From contig NZ_CP061725.1 in assembly GCF_014764405.1 (NCBI RefSeq), positions 5,704,001-5,768,000 on the forward strand: a stretch of DNA of 64,000 nucleotides. The letters run 5' to 3'. The translations under genes and the position numbers were made by a program. Below the pieces are notes generated by a model. That model saw nothing but the letters and a program-made list of their open reading frames with translations. It was not told where the DNA came from and ran no database searches. Shown here one piece after another: positions 53,851-62,370 of the stretch. The stretch comes from Micromonospora craniellae (lineage in GTDB: Bacteria; Actinomycetota; Actinomycetes; Mycobacteriales; Micromonosporaceae). The first letter of the stretch is position 1. The number at the start of each line of letters is the position of its first letter.

Positions 53851-54498
53851 ATGATCGACAAGCTGCACGACGCGCTTCTGACCCCAAGTGATGCTGCCCG
53901 CTACCTCGGCATTCCCCGCAGCACCATGTATTCCTGGCTCGCGGAGAAGGCGGCCGGAGCACCGCTGGTGCACAGCGTGCCGCCGGTGAAGCGCGGGTGG
54001 CCGTCCGTGCCGTTCGTCGCCGTCATCGAGGCGTACGTCCTGCGGTCGTTGCGTGATCTCAAGCTGGGGAAGGACAAGATCCGCGACGCAGCGGCGGAGA
54101 TCCGACGTGTCTTCGGAAGTCCATACGGCTTGGCCGATCAGCGGATCGCCACCGACGGCATCGATGTCTTTGTCCACTACGTCGACACGGATGAGCTTGC
54201 CCGAGCCGGTGATCAGCAGATGCCGATCCGCGAAGTGATCTCCGATTATTTGAAGTGCATCGTCTGGGAGCCGTCTGACGCCTACCCGGCGCGTCTGCGG
54301 CTGCGGCAGTATCCCGACAACGCGCAGGTGATCATCGATCCACGGTTCGGCTGGGGGGCTCCCGTCGTCGCACGCACCAAGGTCCCAGTCGAGGCGGTTG
54401 TGGGGATGTGGCGTGCTGGTGAGTCTTCCGAAGTCGTTGCCGACGAGTACGGGCTGACCGTTGACGAGGTCGAAGCCGTCGTCCGAGTCGCCGCCTGA
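53851..54498 (+). CDS. DUF433-family antitoxin-like protein with N-terminal helix-turn-helix
   Basis: 215 aa from ATG 53851. N-terminus LLTPSDAARYLGIPRSTMYSWL is a MerR/excisionase-like helix-turn-helix. The C-terminal part IIDPRFGWGAPVVARTKVPVEAVVGMWRAGESSEVVADEYGLTVDEVEAVVRVA is DUF433. In two-domain form these are antitoxins of PIN-like (DUF5615-type) toxins and autoregulate. The partner frame overlaps its last 38 nt. Confidence 0.85.
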   Translation: MIDKLHDALLTPSDAARYLGIPRSTMYSWLAEKAAGAPLVHSVPPVKRGWPSVPFVAVIEAYVLRSLRDLKLGKDKIRDAAAEIRRVFGSPYGLADQRIATDGIDVFVHYVDTDELARAGDQQMPIREVISDYLKCIVWEPSDAYPARLRLRQYPDNAQVIIDPRFGWGAPVVARTKVPVEAVVGMWRAGESSEVVADEYGLTVDEVEAVVRVAA

Positions 54499-54801
54499 GT
54501 TCTTCGTCGACCGTTGCCTGGGTAAGGGCGCCCCGAAGGCGCTGATCAAGGCTGGGTGGATCGTGCACCTCGTCTCCGACGTCTTCGCCGCCGATGGCCA
54601 GTTCACCGGCGACGACGAGTGGACGGAGTATGGCCTCAAACAGGGCTGGACGCTCCTCACTCTGAGAAGGCGCTCGCCGGGCTCAAGTTCAGTGCCGCGC
54701 TTCCCGAACGGCTGGCTCACGCCACTCTCGCGGCGAGGCTGGCGGACGTCGGGTCCGCTGCCGCGGTGCTTCGAGAGCCCGCCTGTTTCGTCCATCTGTG
54801 A
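54461..54801 (+). pseudogene. PIN-like toxin remnant, partner of the DUF433 antitoxin
   Basis: TTG 54461 inside the antitoxin end gives TRSKPSSESPPEFFVDRCLGKGAPKAL, the FFVDRxLG start and AGW..VHL strand of PIN-like/VapC45-type toxins with the first catalytic Asp, and DDEWTEYGLKQGWTLLT. The expected KDxRI acidic-site stretch after LLT is missing; reading continues without similarity unless one shifts frame to EKALAGLKFSAALPERLAHATL, which ends at 54801. A small deletion therefore probably inactivated the toxin. Confidence 0.65.
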
Positions 54802-54843
54802 GTGGTCCTCGGAGGGGCGTCGACGCCGCTCCGCTGCCGAGCG

Positions 54844-57642
54844 CTACTGCACCTTCCCCATCCGGGCGGTGAGGTCGAGGGCGGCGCGGATCGGGTCGTC
54901 GGCCCAGCGGCTGGCGAACACGTCGTGCAGGCGCCAACCGGCGCGGACGAGGGTGCGTTGCCGCTCCACGTGGGCGGCGACCCCGTCCGGGTGCACCCCG
55001 CACATCACCCCGACCGCGTCCGCGTCTTCGCCGATGCAGAGGTCGATCCGCCAGCGGCCGACCGGGTAGCCGGGCCGTACCGGCACGCCGATCCGGTCGA
55101 GTTCGACGGCGAGGGCGCGGGCCCACGGCTCGGACGCGGGTGTGTCGGCAATGGTGGACGCCGGCGGCTGGGCGGCGTACCGGAGGTAGTCGGCGACGAT
55201 GCCGTCGGGGGAGCGCAGCGAGGTGACCACCGTGAGCTGCTTGCGGGCCCGGGTGACCATGACGTTGAACAGGTTCGGGTCGGCCAGGAAACGGTGCCGG
55301 CCCGGCGGGTCGTCGTCGACCAGGCCCAGCGAGACGATCACCACGTCCGCCTCGCTGCCCTGGAAGGCGTGCACCGTCCCGGAGCGCAGGCCGAGGCGTT
55401 CGATCTCGTCCACGTCGTACGCCGACAGCAGGGCCGCCTCCACCGCGTCGGCCTGCGCGCGGAACGGGCTGATCACCGCGATGCCGCCGCCGGGTGGCTG
55501 GGCGGCGAGCTTCCCGACCAGGTCGAGTACGGCGTCCACCTCGGCCTGGTTGACGCCGTCCACCACGGCGGCGTCGGTGGTCGTCAGCGCGTCGATGGCG
55601 TCGGTGTGCTCGGTGCGCGGGTGCCGGGTGACCAGCTTGAGCCGGTCGCCATAGAACCGCCGCGCGGAGAACCCGATCAGGTGGGGCGTGGAGCGGTAGT
55701 GCTCGCCGAGCCAGGTGACCGGTGCCGCGCCGGCCGCCAGGTCGAAGGCGCTGGACCGGCGTACGTCGAGCCGGTCGGCGAAGCGGTCCAGCCCGTGCCG
55801 GTGCAGGGTGGCGGTCACGTCCTCGTCGGAGACGAAGGAGACGAACCGCAACTGGCGCGGGTCACCGGCGACCAGGGCGCGCCCGGCCCGGGCCAGCACC
55901 GGGGCAGCCCGCAACTGGTCGACGTGCGCCGCCTCGTCCAGCACCACCAAATCGAACATGCCGGAGACCGGCGGCAGCAGGTCCTCCACGTCGGCTACCG
56001 TGCCCACCCACAGCGGCAGGGCCCGTACCAGCGCCTGGGCGTCCAGCCCGGCGAGCATCTCACGTCGGCGGTTGCGACCGGCGCGCAGGGACGCGCCCAG
56101 GGCACCGGCGGCACGGCGGGCGTCGCCGGTCCACCGTCGCGCGCTGGTGGCCTGGTGCCGTAGCGCGGTGCCGACCGCCTCGGCGAGTGCCGCGTCCGCC
56201 TCGGCCAGCGCCTGCCAGGCGGCCGACAGGTCGGTGCCGCCGCTCGCCGGCAGTCGCGCCGCCGCCCGTACCGCCTCGGCGGCGTCCACCGCGGCCCGCA
56301 GCCGCTTGGCGGGGATCTCGGGGCCGGCGCCGGTCAGTCGCCGCAGCCGCCGGGTGGCCTGGGCCCGGCGCAGTCGGTGCCACCAGCTTGTATCCCCCCG
56401 GCCCGTGTCGGCCAGGGCCCGCCGGACCGCGGCGAGGTCGGCGTCGGGCGCGAAGATCGCCGGGGCGTCGTGGCCCAGGGCGGGCAGCAGCGGCTGCCAG
56501 CCGGGCAGGGTGGCGGCGAGTCGTTCCTGCTCCAGGGCCGCCGTTATGCCGGACCGGACGGCGGCCACCCGGTCCCGGGCGGCGGCCACGGCGGCGGCGT
56601 CGTCGCGTAGCCGGGCGTCGTCGACGCCGACCGCGATCCCTCCGGCGAGGTCGGCCGCGACGGTCTCCCGCCGTTCGGCGTCGCCGAAGAGGACCGGTGA
56701 CGGGCCGGGATGCCGGCGCAGCAACTCGCCCAGCACCTCCGCGGCGTGCGCCGACTGCGTCGCCACCAGCACCGACCCGCCCCGACCCACGGTGTCCAGC
56801 GCGGCGGCGACCAGGGCGTGACTCTTCCCGTTGCCAGGTGCCCCGGAGACCACCACGACCGGTTCGGTCCGGGTCCGCCGGACCACGTCCCGCTGCGCCG
56901 CGTTGAGCGCCAGCGGCGAGAGTACGTCGTCCTCGTCCCTCCCGCCGCCGCTGCCACCGGTGTCGGTGCTGGTGCCGGTGTCGGCGGGCGTTCCGCTCGG
57001 GCCGAGGTAGATCCTGGTCAGGGCCGTCTCGGTCAGCCCGGGACGGCCCGCCCAGTTCAGCAGGGTGTCCCGCAGCCGGCCGGCGAACACGTCCCGGGTG
57101 ACGAACAGCGCCGCCGAGGCCACGCCGGTGAGGATCGCCTCGTCGACGCTGCGCGGGGGCCTCGGCACGACCCGCTCCACCGCCAGGCCGGCGGCCTGGG
57201 CCGCCGCGGTCACCCAGGCGGCGGTGCCGGGCGCGGTCAGCCAGCCCGGACCGGCGAGCCCCGGCGCGGCCTCCAGCCGGGCGGCGAGATCCCGATCCTC
57301 GATCAGCGAGGTCAGTTCGAGGTCACCGGCGGGCACTACCCGATAGGCACGTCGCCCGCGCTCCAGGCGTACCGGCTGGGCCAACAGCGGCAGCCGGACC
57401 CGCCGCCTGGTGCCCGCCACGTCGGTGCCGCCGACCAGGAACGTCAGGCCCAGACGCAGGATCCGCTCGTCGCGGTGCAGTGCGTCCAGCGCCGCCAGAC
57501 GGTCCAGCCGGGCGGTACGCGGACCCCGGTGCGGCTCAGGCAACCAGACCAGCGGCCGTCCGGTCCCGGACACGTCGAACACCCGCTCCGCCCCGGCCGG
57601 AGCCAGGTCGGCGAGAGCGGTCAGGATCGTCGCCGCGCGCAT
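54844..57642 (-). CDS. SF1 DNA2/NAM7-type helicase with C-terminal nuclease-like domain
   Basis: 932 aa from ATG 57642. A 240-residue N-terminal domain of unknown type is followed by a UvrD/Upf1-like helicase: Walker A GAPGNGKSH (about residue 275), motif II VVLDEAAHVD, motif III AGDPRQLRF, motif IV GEHYRSTP and motif VI NVMVTRARKQL. The last 90 residues (GRWRIDLCIGEDADAVGVMCGVHPDGVAAHVERQRTLVRAGWRLHDVFASRW) resemble the nuclease-like tail of such helicases, but the usual Glu after the second strand seems to be Met. It probably unwinds nucleic acid in phage defence or repair. Confidence 0.85.
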   Translation of the reverse strand: MRAATILTALADLAPAGAERVFDVSGTGRPLVWLPEPHRGPRTARLDRLAALDALHRDERILRLGLTFLVGGTDVAGTRRRVRLPLLAQPVRLERGRRAYRVVPAGDLELTSLIEDRDLAARLEAAPGLAGPGWLTAPGTAAWVTAAAQAAGLAVERVVPRPPRSVDEAILTGVASAALFVTRDVFAGRLRDTLLNWAGRPGLTETALTRIYLGPSGTPADTGTSTDTGGSGGGRDEDDVLSPLALNAAQRDVVRRTRTEPVVVVSGAPGNGKSHALVAAALDTVGRGGSVLVATQSAHAAEVLGELLRRHPGPSPVLFGDAERRETVAADLAGGIAVGVDDARLRDDAAAVAAARDRVAAVRSGITAALEQERLAATLPGWQPLLPALGHDAPAIFAPDADLAAVRRALADTGRGDTSWWHRLRRAQATRRLRRLTGAGPEIPAKRLRAAVDAAEAVRAAARLPASGGTDLSAAWQALAEADAALAEAVGTALRHQATSARRWTGDARRAAGALGASLRAGRNRRREMLAGLDAQALVRALPLWVGTVADVEDLLPPVSGMFDLVVLDEAAHVDQLRAAPVLARAGRALVAGDPRQLRFVSFVSDEDVTATLHRHGLDRFADRLDVRRSSAFDLAAGAAPVTWLGEHYRSTPHLIGFSARRFYGDRLKLVTRHPRTEHTDAIDALTTTDAAVVDGVNQAEVDAVLDLVGKLAAQPPGGGIAVISPFRAQADAVEAALLSAYDVDEIERLGLRSGTVHAFQGSEADVVIVSLGLVDDDPPGRHRFLADPNLFNVMVTRARKQLTVVTSLRSPDGIVADYLRYAAQPPASTIADTPASEPWARALAVELDRIGVPVRPGYPVGRWRIDLCIGEDADAVGVMCGVHPDGVAAHVERQRTLVRAGWRLHDVFASRWADDPIRAALDLTARMGKVQ

Positions 57643-57854
57643 CGCCCGCCGATTCTGCCGTACGCCGTCCCGGCCGCCCGCCCGCGTGCCCCGATCTGCG
57701 GTAACTCGCCGGTCGCGTCGACTTGCGCGGCGGAGGAGCGGCGGAAGGCGGCGGGCTGAGGCGGGGGCGCGTCGCCGTGCAGCAGCGAAGCGATATTGCA
57801 GGGGGGGGGAGTGCCGTAGGAGCGTGACGGCACCGGGTGGGGACGGACGGCGAT

Positions 57855-57888
57855 GGGCGGGAGTCGTCGAGACCGACGGCTCCCGCCC
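57855..57888 (-). terminator. Stem-loop terminator of the pectate lyase operon
   Basis: A 9-bp stem (57855-57863 with 57880-57888) with an extra inner pairing begins 14 nt beyond the stop codon at 57902. The rest of 57643-57901 shows only a run of eight G near 57801 and the helicase leader. Confidence 0.6.
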
Positions 57889-57901
57889 ACCTGGTCGGTT
57901 G

Positions 57902-59467
57902 TCAGGCGTACGTCTCGAACTCGGCGATCCTCGGCGTACCGCTGGCACTGGTGATCTCGAAGGTGACCTTGCGCAGCGTGGTCGCCGAGAAGCTGATCAC
58001 CCCCGCGGTGGTGCCGGAGGCCAGTACCGCGCCGTTGTCGTGGTTGAGCAGGCGCCAGCCACGGACGTTGCCCACCGCGCCGGACGCCTCACGGATGTTG
58101 ACCCGGGAGATCCGCTTGGCGGCGTCCCACTTGATCGAGATGGAACCCGTCGTGCCGGACGGCGACCAGGCGGTGCTCATGTTGCCGTCGCGGACGTCGC
58201 CGTAGCTGGTGCCGCTGGCCTTGCTGGAACCGTCCGAGCCGGCACCGATGCTCAGGTTGGTGCCGCCCGGGTTGGTCGGTCCCGGCGTCGGGTTGGTCGG
58301 CCCCGGCGTGGGGTTGGTCGGTCCTGGCGTCGGGTTGGTCGGTCCCGGCGTCGGGTTCGTCGGCGTGCAGTTGCCGTTCGAGGTCCGGATGCCCTTGTTG
58401 GCGCCGGCCGTCTCGCGGACGATGCTCGGCACGCAGCTCGCCGCGTCGAGCCGGTACGAGTAGGGGATGCTGACGCTGGTGTTGGACGTCGGGTTCGGTC
58501 CGGCCGGGTTGGTGTCACCGCTGCGGCTCGACCAGGTCACGTTGTCGAAGGTGTTGCCGCTGACCTGCCAGTAGCCGGCCTGGCTGGTGTAGAACGTGCC
58601 GAGCACGTCCTTGGAGTTCTGGAAGTAGTTGTTGTCCACCTTGGCTCGTGCGCCGGCCCGGGAGTTGATGCCGGACTCGTTGATCCGGACGAAGTGGTTG
58701 TTGTAGACGTGGCCCACGCCGCCGCGCAGCAGAGGCGTACGGGAGTCGATGTTCTCGTACAGGTTGTTGTGGTAGGTGACGAAGCCGTTCGACAGGTCGC
58801 TCTCGCTGGAGCCGACCAGGCCGCCACGGCCGGAGTTGCGCAGGATGCTGTAGGACAGCGTCACGTACTGGGTGTTGTTCTTCATGTCGAACAGGCCGTC
58901 GAAGCCCTGCGACTCACCGCCCGACGCCTCCAGGGTGACGTGGTCGACCCAGACGTTGCGGACGTTGGCCTCCATGCCGATCGCGTCACCGCCGTTGGAG
59001 GTGGGCGAGCCGGACTTCTTGACGTTCCGGACCGTCACGTTCTGGATGATGATGTTGCTGGCCTCACGGATGTGGATGCCGAGCTGGTCGAAGACGGCGC
59101 CGTTGCCGACCCCGAGGATCGTGACGTTGCTGATCTGCTTGAGCTCGATCACGTCGGCGGCGGTGTTGCAACTCGACCCGGACACCTTGGTGGTGTTGCC
59201 GTGGTTGATGGTTCCCTCGACGTGGATGGTGATCGGGGTGCTGCTGCTGGCCCGGTTGCACAGGGCCGCGTGGATCTGGGTGCCGGTGGTGGCGCGTACC
59301 GTCTGGCCGCCCGCGCCGCCGGTGGTGCCACCGTTGCGGGACGCGAAGCCGGTGGCGCTGCCGACGGCCGCCGACGCCTGGGGGGTGGTCAGGGCCACGA
59401 GGCCCGCGGCACCCATGGCCGTCGCGGACAGCCCCGCGAGGAGTCGCAGTGTCACTGTTCGTCTCAT
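57902..59467 (-). CDS. Secreted pectate lyase (PL1) with Pro/Thr linker and C-terminal discoidin-like module
   Basis: 521 aa. Signal peptide MRRTVTLRLLAGLSATAMG... ASA, then a PL1 parallel beta-helix domain with the WVDHVTLEASG motif (about residue 165) and DSRTPLLRGG, which holds the catalytic Arg pattern RxPxxR. Residues about 370-398 are four repeats of TNPTPGP, then a beta-rich domain (NLSIGAGSDGSSKASGTSY... TAWSP) of the F5/8 type C carbohydrate-binding kind. It cleaves polygalacturonate by beta-elimination outside the cell. It follows the second lyase gene after 76 nt, in the same operon. Confidence 0.92.
   Translation of the reverse strand: MRRTVTLRLLAGLSATAMGAAGLVALTTPQASAAVGSATGFASRNGGTTGGAGGQTVRATTGTQIHAALCNRASSSTPITIHVEGTINHGNTTKVSGSSCNTAADVIELKQISNVTILGVGNGAVFDQLGIHIREASNIIIQNVTVRNVKKSGSPTSNGGDAIGMEANVRNVWVDHVTLEASGGESQGFDGLFDMKNNTQYVTLSYSILRNSGRGGLVGSSESDLSNGFVTYHNNLYENIDSRTPLLRGGVGHVYNNHFVRINESGINSRAGARAKVDNNYFQNSKDVLGTFYTSQAGYWQVSGNTFDNVTWSSRSGDTNPAGPNPTSNTSVSIPYSYRLDAASCVPSIVRETAGANKGIRTSNGNCTPTNPTPGPTNPTPGPTNPTPGPTNPTPGPTNPGGTNLSIGAGSDGSSKASGTSYGDVRDGNMSTAWSPSGTTGSISIKWDAAKRISRVNIREASGAVGNVRGWRLLNHDNGAVLASGTTAGVISFSATTLRKVTFEITSASGTPRIAEFETYA
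58271..58354 (-). repeat. Four 21-bp tandem repeats encoding the pectate lyase linker
   Basis: Four consecutive 21-bp units encode TNPTPGP repeats joining the lyase domain to its C-terminal module. Units differ at a few third positions. Confidence 0.85.
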
Positions 59468-59543
59468 CCTTGCCTACCTTCCGTGCTATCGGTGGTGGTA
59501 CGGGTTACAGCCGGGTGTGGTCGCCGGGACGCCTGAGGGACGG

Positions 59544-60902
59544 TCAGAGCGGCAGGCGGTCGGCACCGGCGAGCGGGCCGACGACGAGGGGCACCAGCGG
59601 TGCCGGGAGCACCGGACCGTGCCGCAACGTCGGCGTCCAGCCGGCGTCGGGCGACAGGTCGGGGTCGTGCGCGGCGTTGTACGCGGCCACCAGGTCGACC
59701 GGCCGGGGCAGCGCGCCGGCCGCCTTCACCCAGTTGCCCCGGGTGGTTATCGCGGTGCCGCTCCAGTCGTAGAGCAGGTCGGCGGCGGTGATGCCGGCGC
59801 CGAGGGTGAAGTGGTTGTTCTCCGCGTACACGGCGGACTGCACACCGACGCCGATGGCGTACTCGAAGCCGTCGCCGGCCAGCCGGTACTGGTTGTTGTA
59901 GAGGTCGACCTGCCCGAAGCGGACCCGGGGCAGCCGCTGGAAGCCCTTGTCGAACAGGTTGTGGTGCAGGGTGACGTTGAGCCGGCCGACGTCCGGGCCG
60001 ACGGTGTTGGACGAGCCGATCAGCATCAGCTTGTCCCGTCCGGTGAACCGGTTCCAGGAGGCGGTGACCAGGCTGGCCGTGTGGGTGATGTCCAGCGCGC
60101 CGTCGTGCACCTGGTACGGCCGTCCGAAGTGGATCGGCTGGCCGCTGTCGGGGTTGTCGCCGTCGGTGAACGTGTTGTGGTCGATCCAGACGTTCTCGCT
60201 GCGGCGTACCGAGACCAGGTCGTACTGGGAGTTCCAGTTGCCGGTCTCGCCGTCGGTGGGGGACCAGGCGGGGAAGCAGTCCCGGGCGTCGTCGAAGGTG
60301 ATGTTGCGGACGATGACGTTCGTCGCCCGGTCGATCATCAGGGTGAGGCCGGTCAGCCGCGCGCCGCGCAGCCCGACGATGGTGGTGTTCGAGCCGACGT
60401 TGATCTGCGTCTGGCGGGTCTGGTTGGTCACCGACCGGACCCGGGCCTCCTCCACCGGGCCGCTCGGCGCGACCCGGCCCCACACCGCCGGGTCGTACGC
60501 GGCCAGGTACGCCTCCAGCGAGTACCCGGGGTCGGCCAGGTCGGTGCAGCCGAGCAACCGCCCGTCGGCGTCCTCGAACCCGTCGATCTCGCCCTTGATG
60601 TAAATGATCTTCGAAGTGGCGTTGGTCGCGTTGGTGGCGTTGTCGCCGCCGAGCGCGGCGACCAGGTCCTGGCGGCTGTCGACCACGTGGACCTGGTCGG
60701 CGGTGGCGGCGGAACCGCCGGTGGTGCCCGGCCCGGCCGCCGCCCACCCGTCGTTCGCCGGCAACGCCTGTCGGCCGAGGTGGCGGGCCAGCGGGGACAG
60801 GGTCTCCGCGCCGCCCGCCGGGCCGGGGTGTGCCGCCGCCGGTGTGGGGGCGGCGGTCAGGGTGAGAATGATCAATGCCGCACTGGCGGCAACTCTGCGC
60901 AT
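59544..60902 (-). CDS. Secreted pectate lyase (PL1)
   Basis: 452 aa. Signal peptide (MRRVAASAALIILTLTAAPTPA). PL1 beta-helix with INVGSNTTIVGLRGARL, WIDHNTFTDGD (vWIDH motif, Ca2+ site) and FQRLPRVRFGQVDLYNN, with the RxPxxR catalytic pattern. It has no binding module. The first gene of the two-lyase operon, with a plausible sigma-70 promoter at 60945-60974. Confidence 0.93.
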   Translation of the reverse strand: MRRVAASAALIILTLTAAPTPAAAHPGPAGGAETLSPLARHLGRQALPANDGWAAAGPGTTGGSAATADQVHVVDSRQDLVAALGGDNATNATNATSKIIYIKGEIDGFEDADGRLLGCTDLADPGYSLEAYLAAYDPAVWGRVAPSGPVEEARVRSVTNQTRQTQINVGSNTTIVGLRGARLTGLTLMIDRATNVIVRNITFDDARDCFPAWSPTDGETGNWNSQYDLVSVRRSENVWIDHNTFTDGDNPDSGQPIHFGRPYQVHDGALDITHTASLVTASWNRFTGRDKLMLIGSSNTVGPDVGRLNVTLHHNLFDKGFQRLPRVRFGQVDLYNNQYRLAGDGFEYAIGVGVQSAVYAENNHFTLGAGITAADLLYDWSGTAITTRGNWVKAAGALPRPVDLVAAYNAAHDPDLSPDAGWTPTLRHGPVLPAPLVPLVVGPLAGADRLPL

Positions 60903-60944
60903 CAGCTCGTTCCGATCCCTCGTCGTTGCTTCTCTATGTGACGA

Positions 60945-60974
60945 AGGTTACGGTTGTGTTTTTATTGTGGTCAA
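60945..60974 (-). promoter_or_regulatory. Promoter of the pectate lyase operon
   Basis: Minus strand TTGACC (60969-60974), an 18-bp spacer, and TAACCT (60945-60950) predict a start site about 35 nt upstream of the ATG at 60902. The surrounding 60950-61010 is strikingly AT-rich for this genome. TTGCAG/CTGCAA-like half-sites at 60985-61000 could bind a regulator; none matches the LacI operators at 7861 and 14882. Confidence 0.6.
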
Positions 60975-61024
60975 TATTAATTGTGTGCAGCTTTGTTGCA
61001 GTAAATGCTTTCGGCCGACATCGC

Positions 61025-61044
61025 CCCGACCTATCCCGGTCGGG
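61025..61044 (-). terminator. Weak stem-loop after the Gfo/Idh gene
   Basis: A 7-bp stem CCCGACC/GGTCGGG (61025-61031 with 61038-61044) lies 25 nt past the stop codon at 61069. Confidence 0.4.
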
Positions 61045-61068
61045 AAACCGCTGGTCATCGCGGGGTGC

Positions 61069-62370
61069 TCAGTCCTGCTCGGACCGGCGATGTTGCAGTG
61101 GCGTTGCGGTGTCCTCCTGTTTTCGTCCGGCCGGATCGGGCTGCCACGGGGCGACCGCCCACGGCACACCCAGCTCGGTGGGCAACGCGCCGCCCTCGGC
61201 GGCCCGGCGCAGCACGTCGTTGACGCCCGGAATGCGTCGCACCCGCTGCGGGCCGTCACCGACCGCCTCGACCAGCCCGCCGTCGAGTAGCGTCGGCTCG
61301 GGCGCCGCCTGCACCGCGGTCAGCACCGCGGTGAACGGGGCGGTCCGGGCCAGCGGTGCGATCAGCGGCACCCGGGGATCGGCCCGGTGGTCGATCAGGT
61401 TCTCCAGCAGTCCCCGCCGGCCGGGCACCTGGCGCGGCTCGGCCTCGCCGGGCAGCAGCAGACGGTCGGTCGGGTACTCCAGCACGGCCCGCCCGGCGTC
61501 ACCGGTCACGATCACCTCGCCGGGGACGAAGTCCTCCCCGGCCAGCGTCACCGCGGCCACGATCGGCGGGCCCTGCCGGAGGCGTACCCGCAGCACGGCG
61601 GTGTCGTCGACCTCGATCGGCCGGACCCGGTAGCGCTCCACCTCGATGGCGGCGGGCTCCACCGGACCGCCGGTGACCGCCTCGGCCACCGCCAGGCACT
61701 GCATCACCGCGTGCGCCAGCGGATTGGCCAGCGCGCCGTCGAGCACGGGTCGCCCGTCGAGCTGCCGCCGCCCCGCCCACGGTGCGCGGGCGTAGTAGGC
61801 GTCCGGGCGCTGCCAGGCGGCGACCGTGGCGATGCCGGTGACCGTACCCAGCCGCCCGGCGGCCACCGCGTCGGTCAGCGCGCTCAGCGCGGCCGAGCCG
61901 AGCGCCTGGAAGCCCACCTGCGCCACCCGGCCGGTGGTGGCCAGCGCCCCGGCCAACTCCTCGTGCTCGGCGGTGCAGAGCACCGGCGGCTTCTCCAGCA
62001 GCAGGTCGGCACCGGCGGTCAGCGCGTCGCGGGCGATCGGCAGGTGGGTGTGCGGCGGGGTGCAGATCACCACCACGTCCGGCGCGACGGCGGACAGCAT
62101 GGCCCGGTGGTCGGTGAAGACCCGGGCGTCGGGAGGTACCGGCGCGGCCGGCTCGTCCTCCAGCGGCCGGGTGTCCACCAGCGCGACCAGCCGTAGCCGT
62201 CCGGCGTCGTGCAGCGGGCCGAGCACCCGCCGGTGCCAGCGCCCGTGCCCGTTCGCCCCGATCAGCGCGACCCGTGGCACGGGCGTGGCCGGCGTCGCGG
62301 CTGCCGGGGTGTTAGCAGGGGACCCCTGCTCTACCTGAGGCGTTAAGAAGGTGCCCTTCCTTTCACTCAT
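61069..62370 (-). CDS. Gfo/Idh/MocA-family NAD(P)-dependent oxidoreductase
   Basis: 433 aa from ATG 62370, which overlaps the dehydrogenase stop by ATGA. The Rossmann fold starts PRVALIGANGHGRWHRRVLG; the LLLEKPPVL (EKP) motif follows near residue 130. The first 30 residues (MSERKGTFLTPQVEQGSPANTP) derive from an intergenic-type hairpin repeat, so translation may truly begin at GTG 62280. Substrate unknown; the operon suggests sugar-acid or myo-inositol-like oxidation. Confidence 0.9.
   Translation of the reverse strand: MSERKGTFLTPQVEQGSPANTPAAATPATPVPRVALIGANGHGRWHRRVLGPLHDAGRLRLVALVDTRPLEDEPAAPVPPDARVFTDHRAMLSAVAPDVVVICTPPHTHLPIARDALTAGADLLLEKPPVLCTAEHEELAGALATTGRVAQVGFQALGSAALSALTDAVAAGRLGTVTGIATVAAWQRPDAYYARAPWAGRRQLDGRPVLDGALANPLAHAVMQCLAVAEAVTGGPVEPAAIEVERYRVRPIEVDDTAVLRVRLRQGPPIVAAVTLAGEDFVPGEVIVTGDAGRAVLEYPTDRLLLPGEAEPRQVPGRRGLLENLIDHRADPRVPLIAPLARTAPFTAVLTAVQAAPEPTLLDGGLVEAVGDGPQRVRRIPGVNDVLRRAAEGGALPTELGVPWAVAPWQPDPAGRKQEDTATPLQHRRSEQD
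62310..62361. repeat. Hairpin repeat overlapping the 5' end of the Gfo/Idh gene
   Basis: AGCAGGGGACCCCTGCT (62314-62330) is a palindrome with 8-bp arms, and GAAGG-TGC-CCTTC (about 62347-62359) a second one. This two-hairpin layout is typical of a dispersed Micromonospora-type intergenic repeat as I recall it, here lying within the open frame. Confidence 0.6.

Noticed and set aside
45297..57642. A complete BREX/Pgl or other named defence system
   Set aside because: No methyltransferase, PglZ-type phosphatase or BREX ATPase gene is present; only the PglW-like kinase supports the idea.
57780..57820. Run of eight G near 57801 as a functional element (G-quadruplex)
   Set aside because: A single G-run is not a quadruplex motif; it is more relevant as a possible sequencing weak spot.
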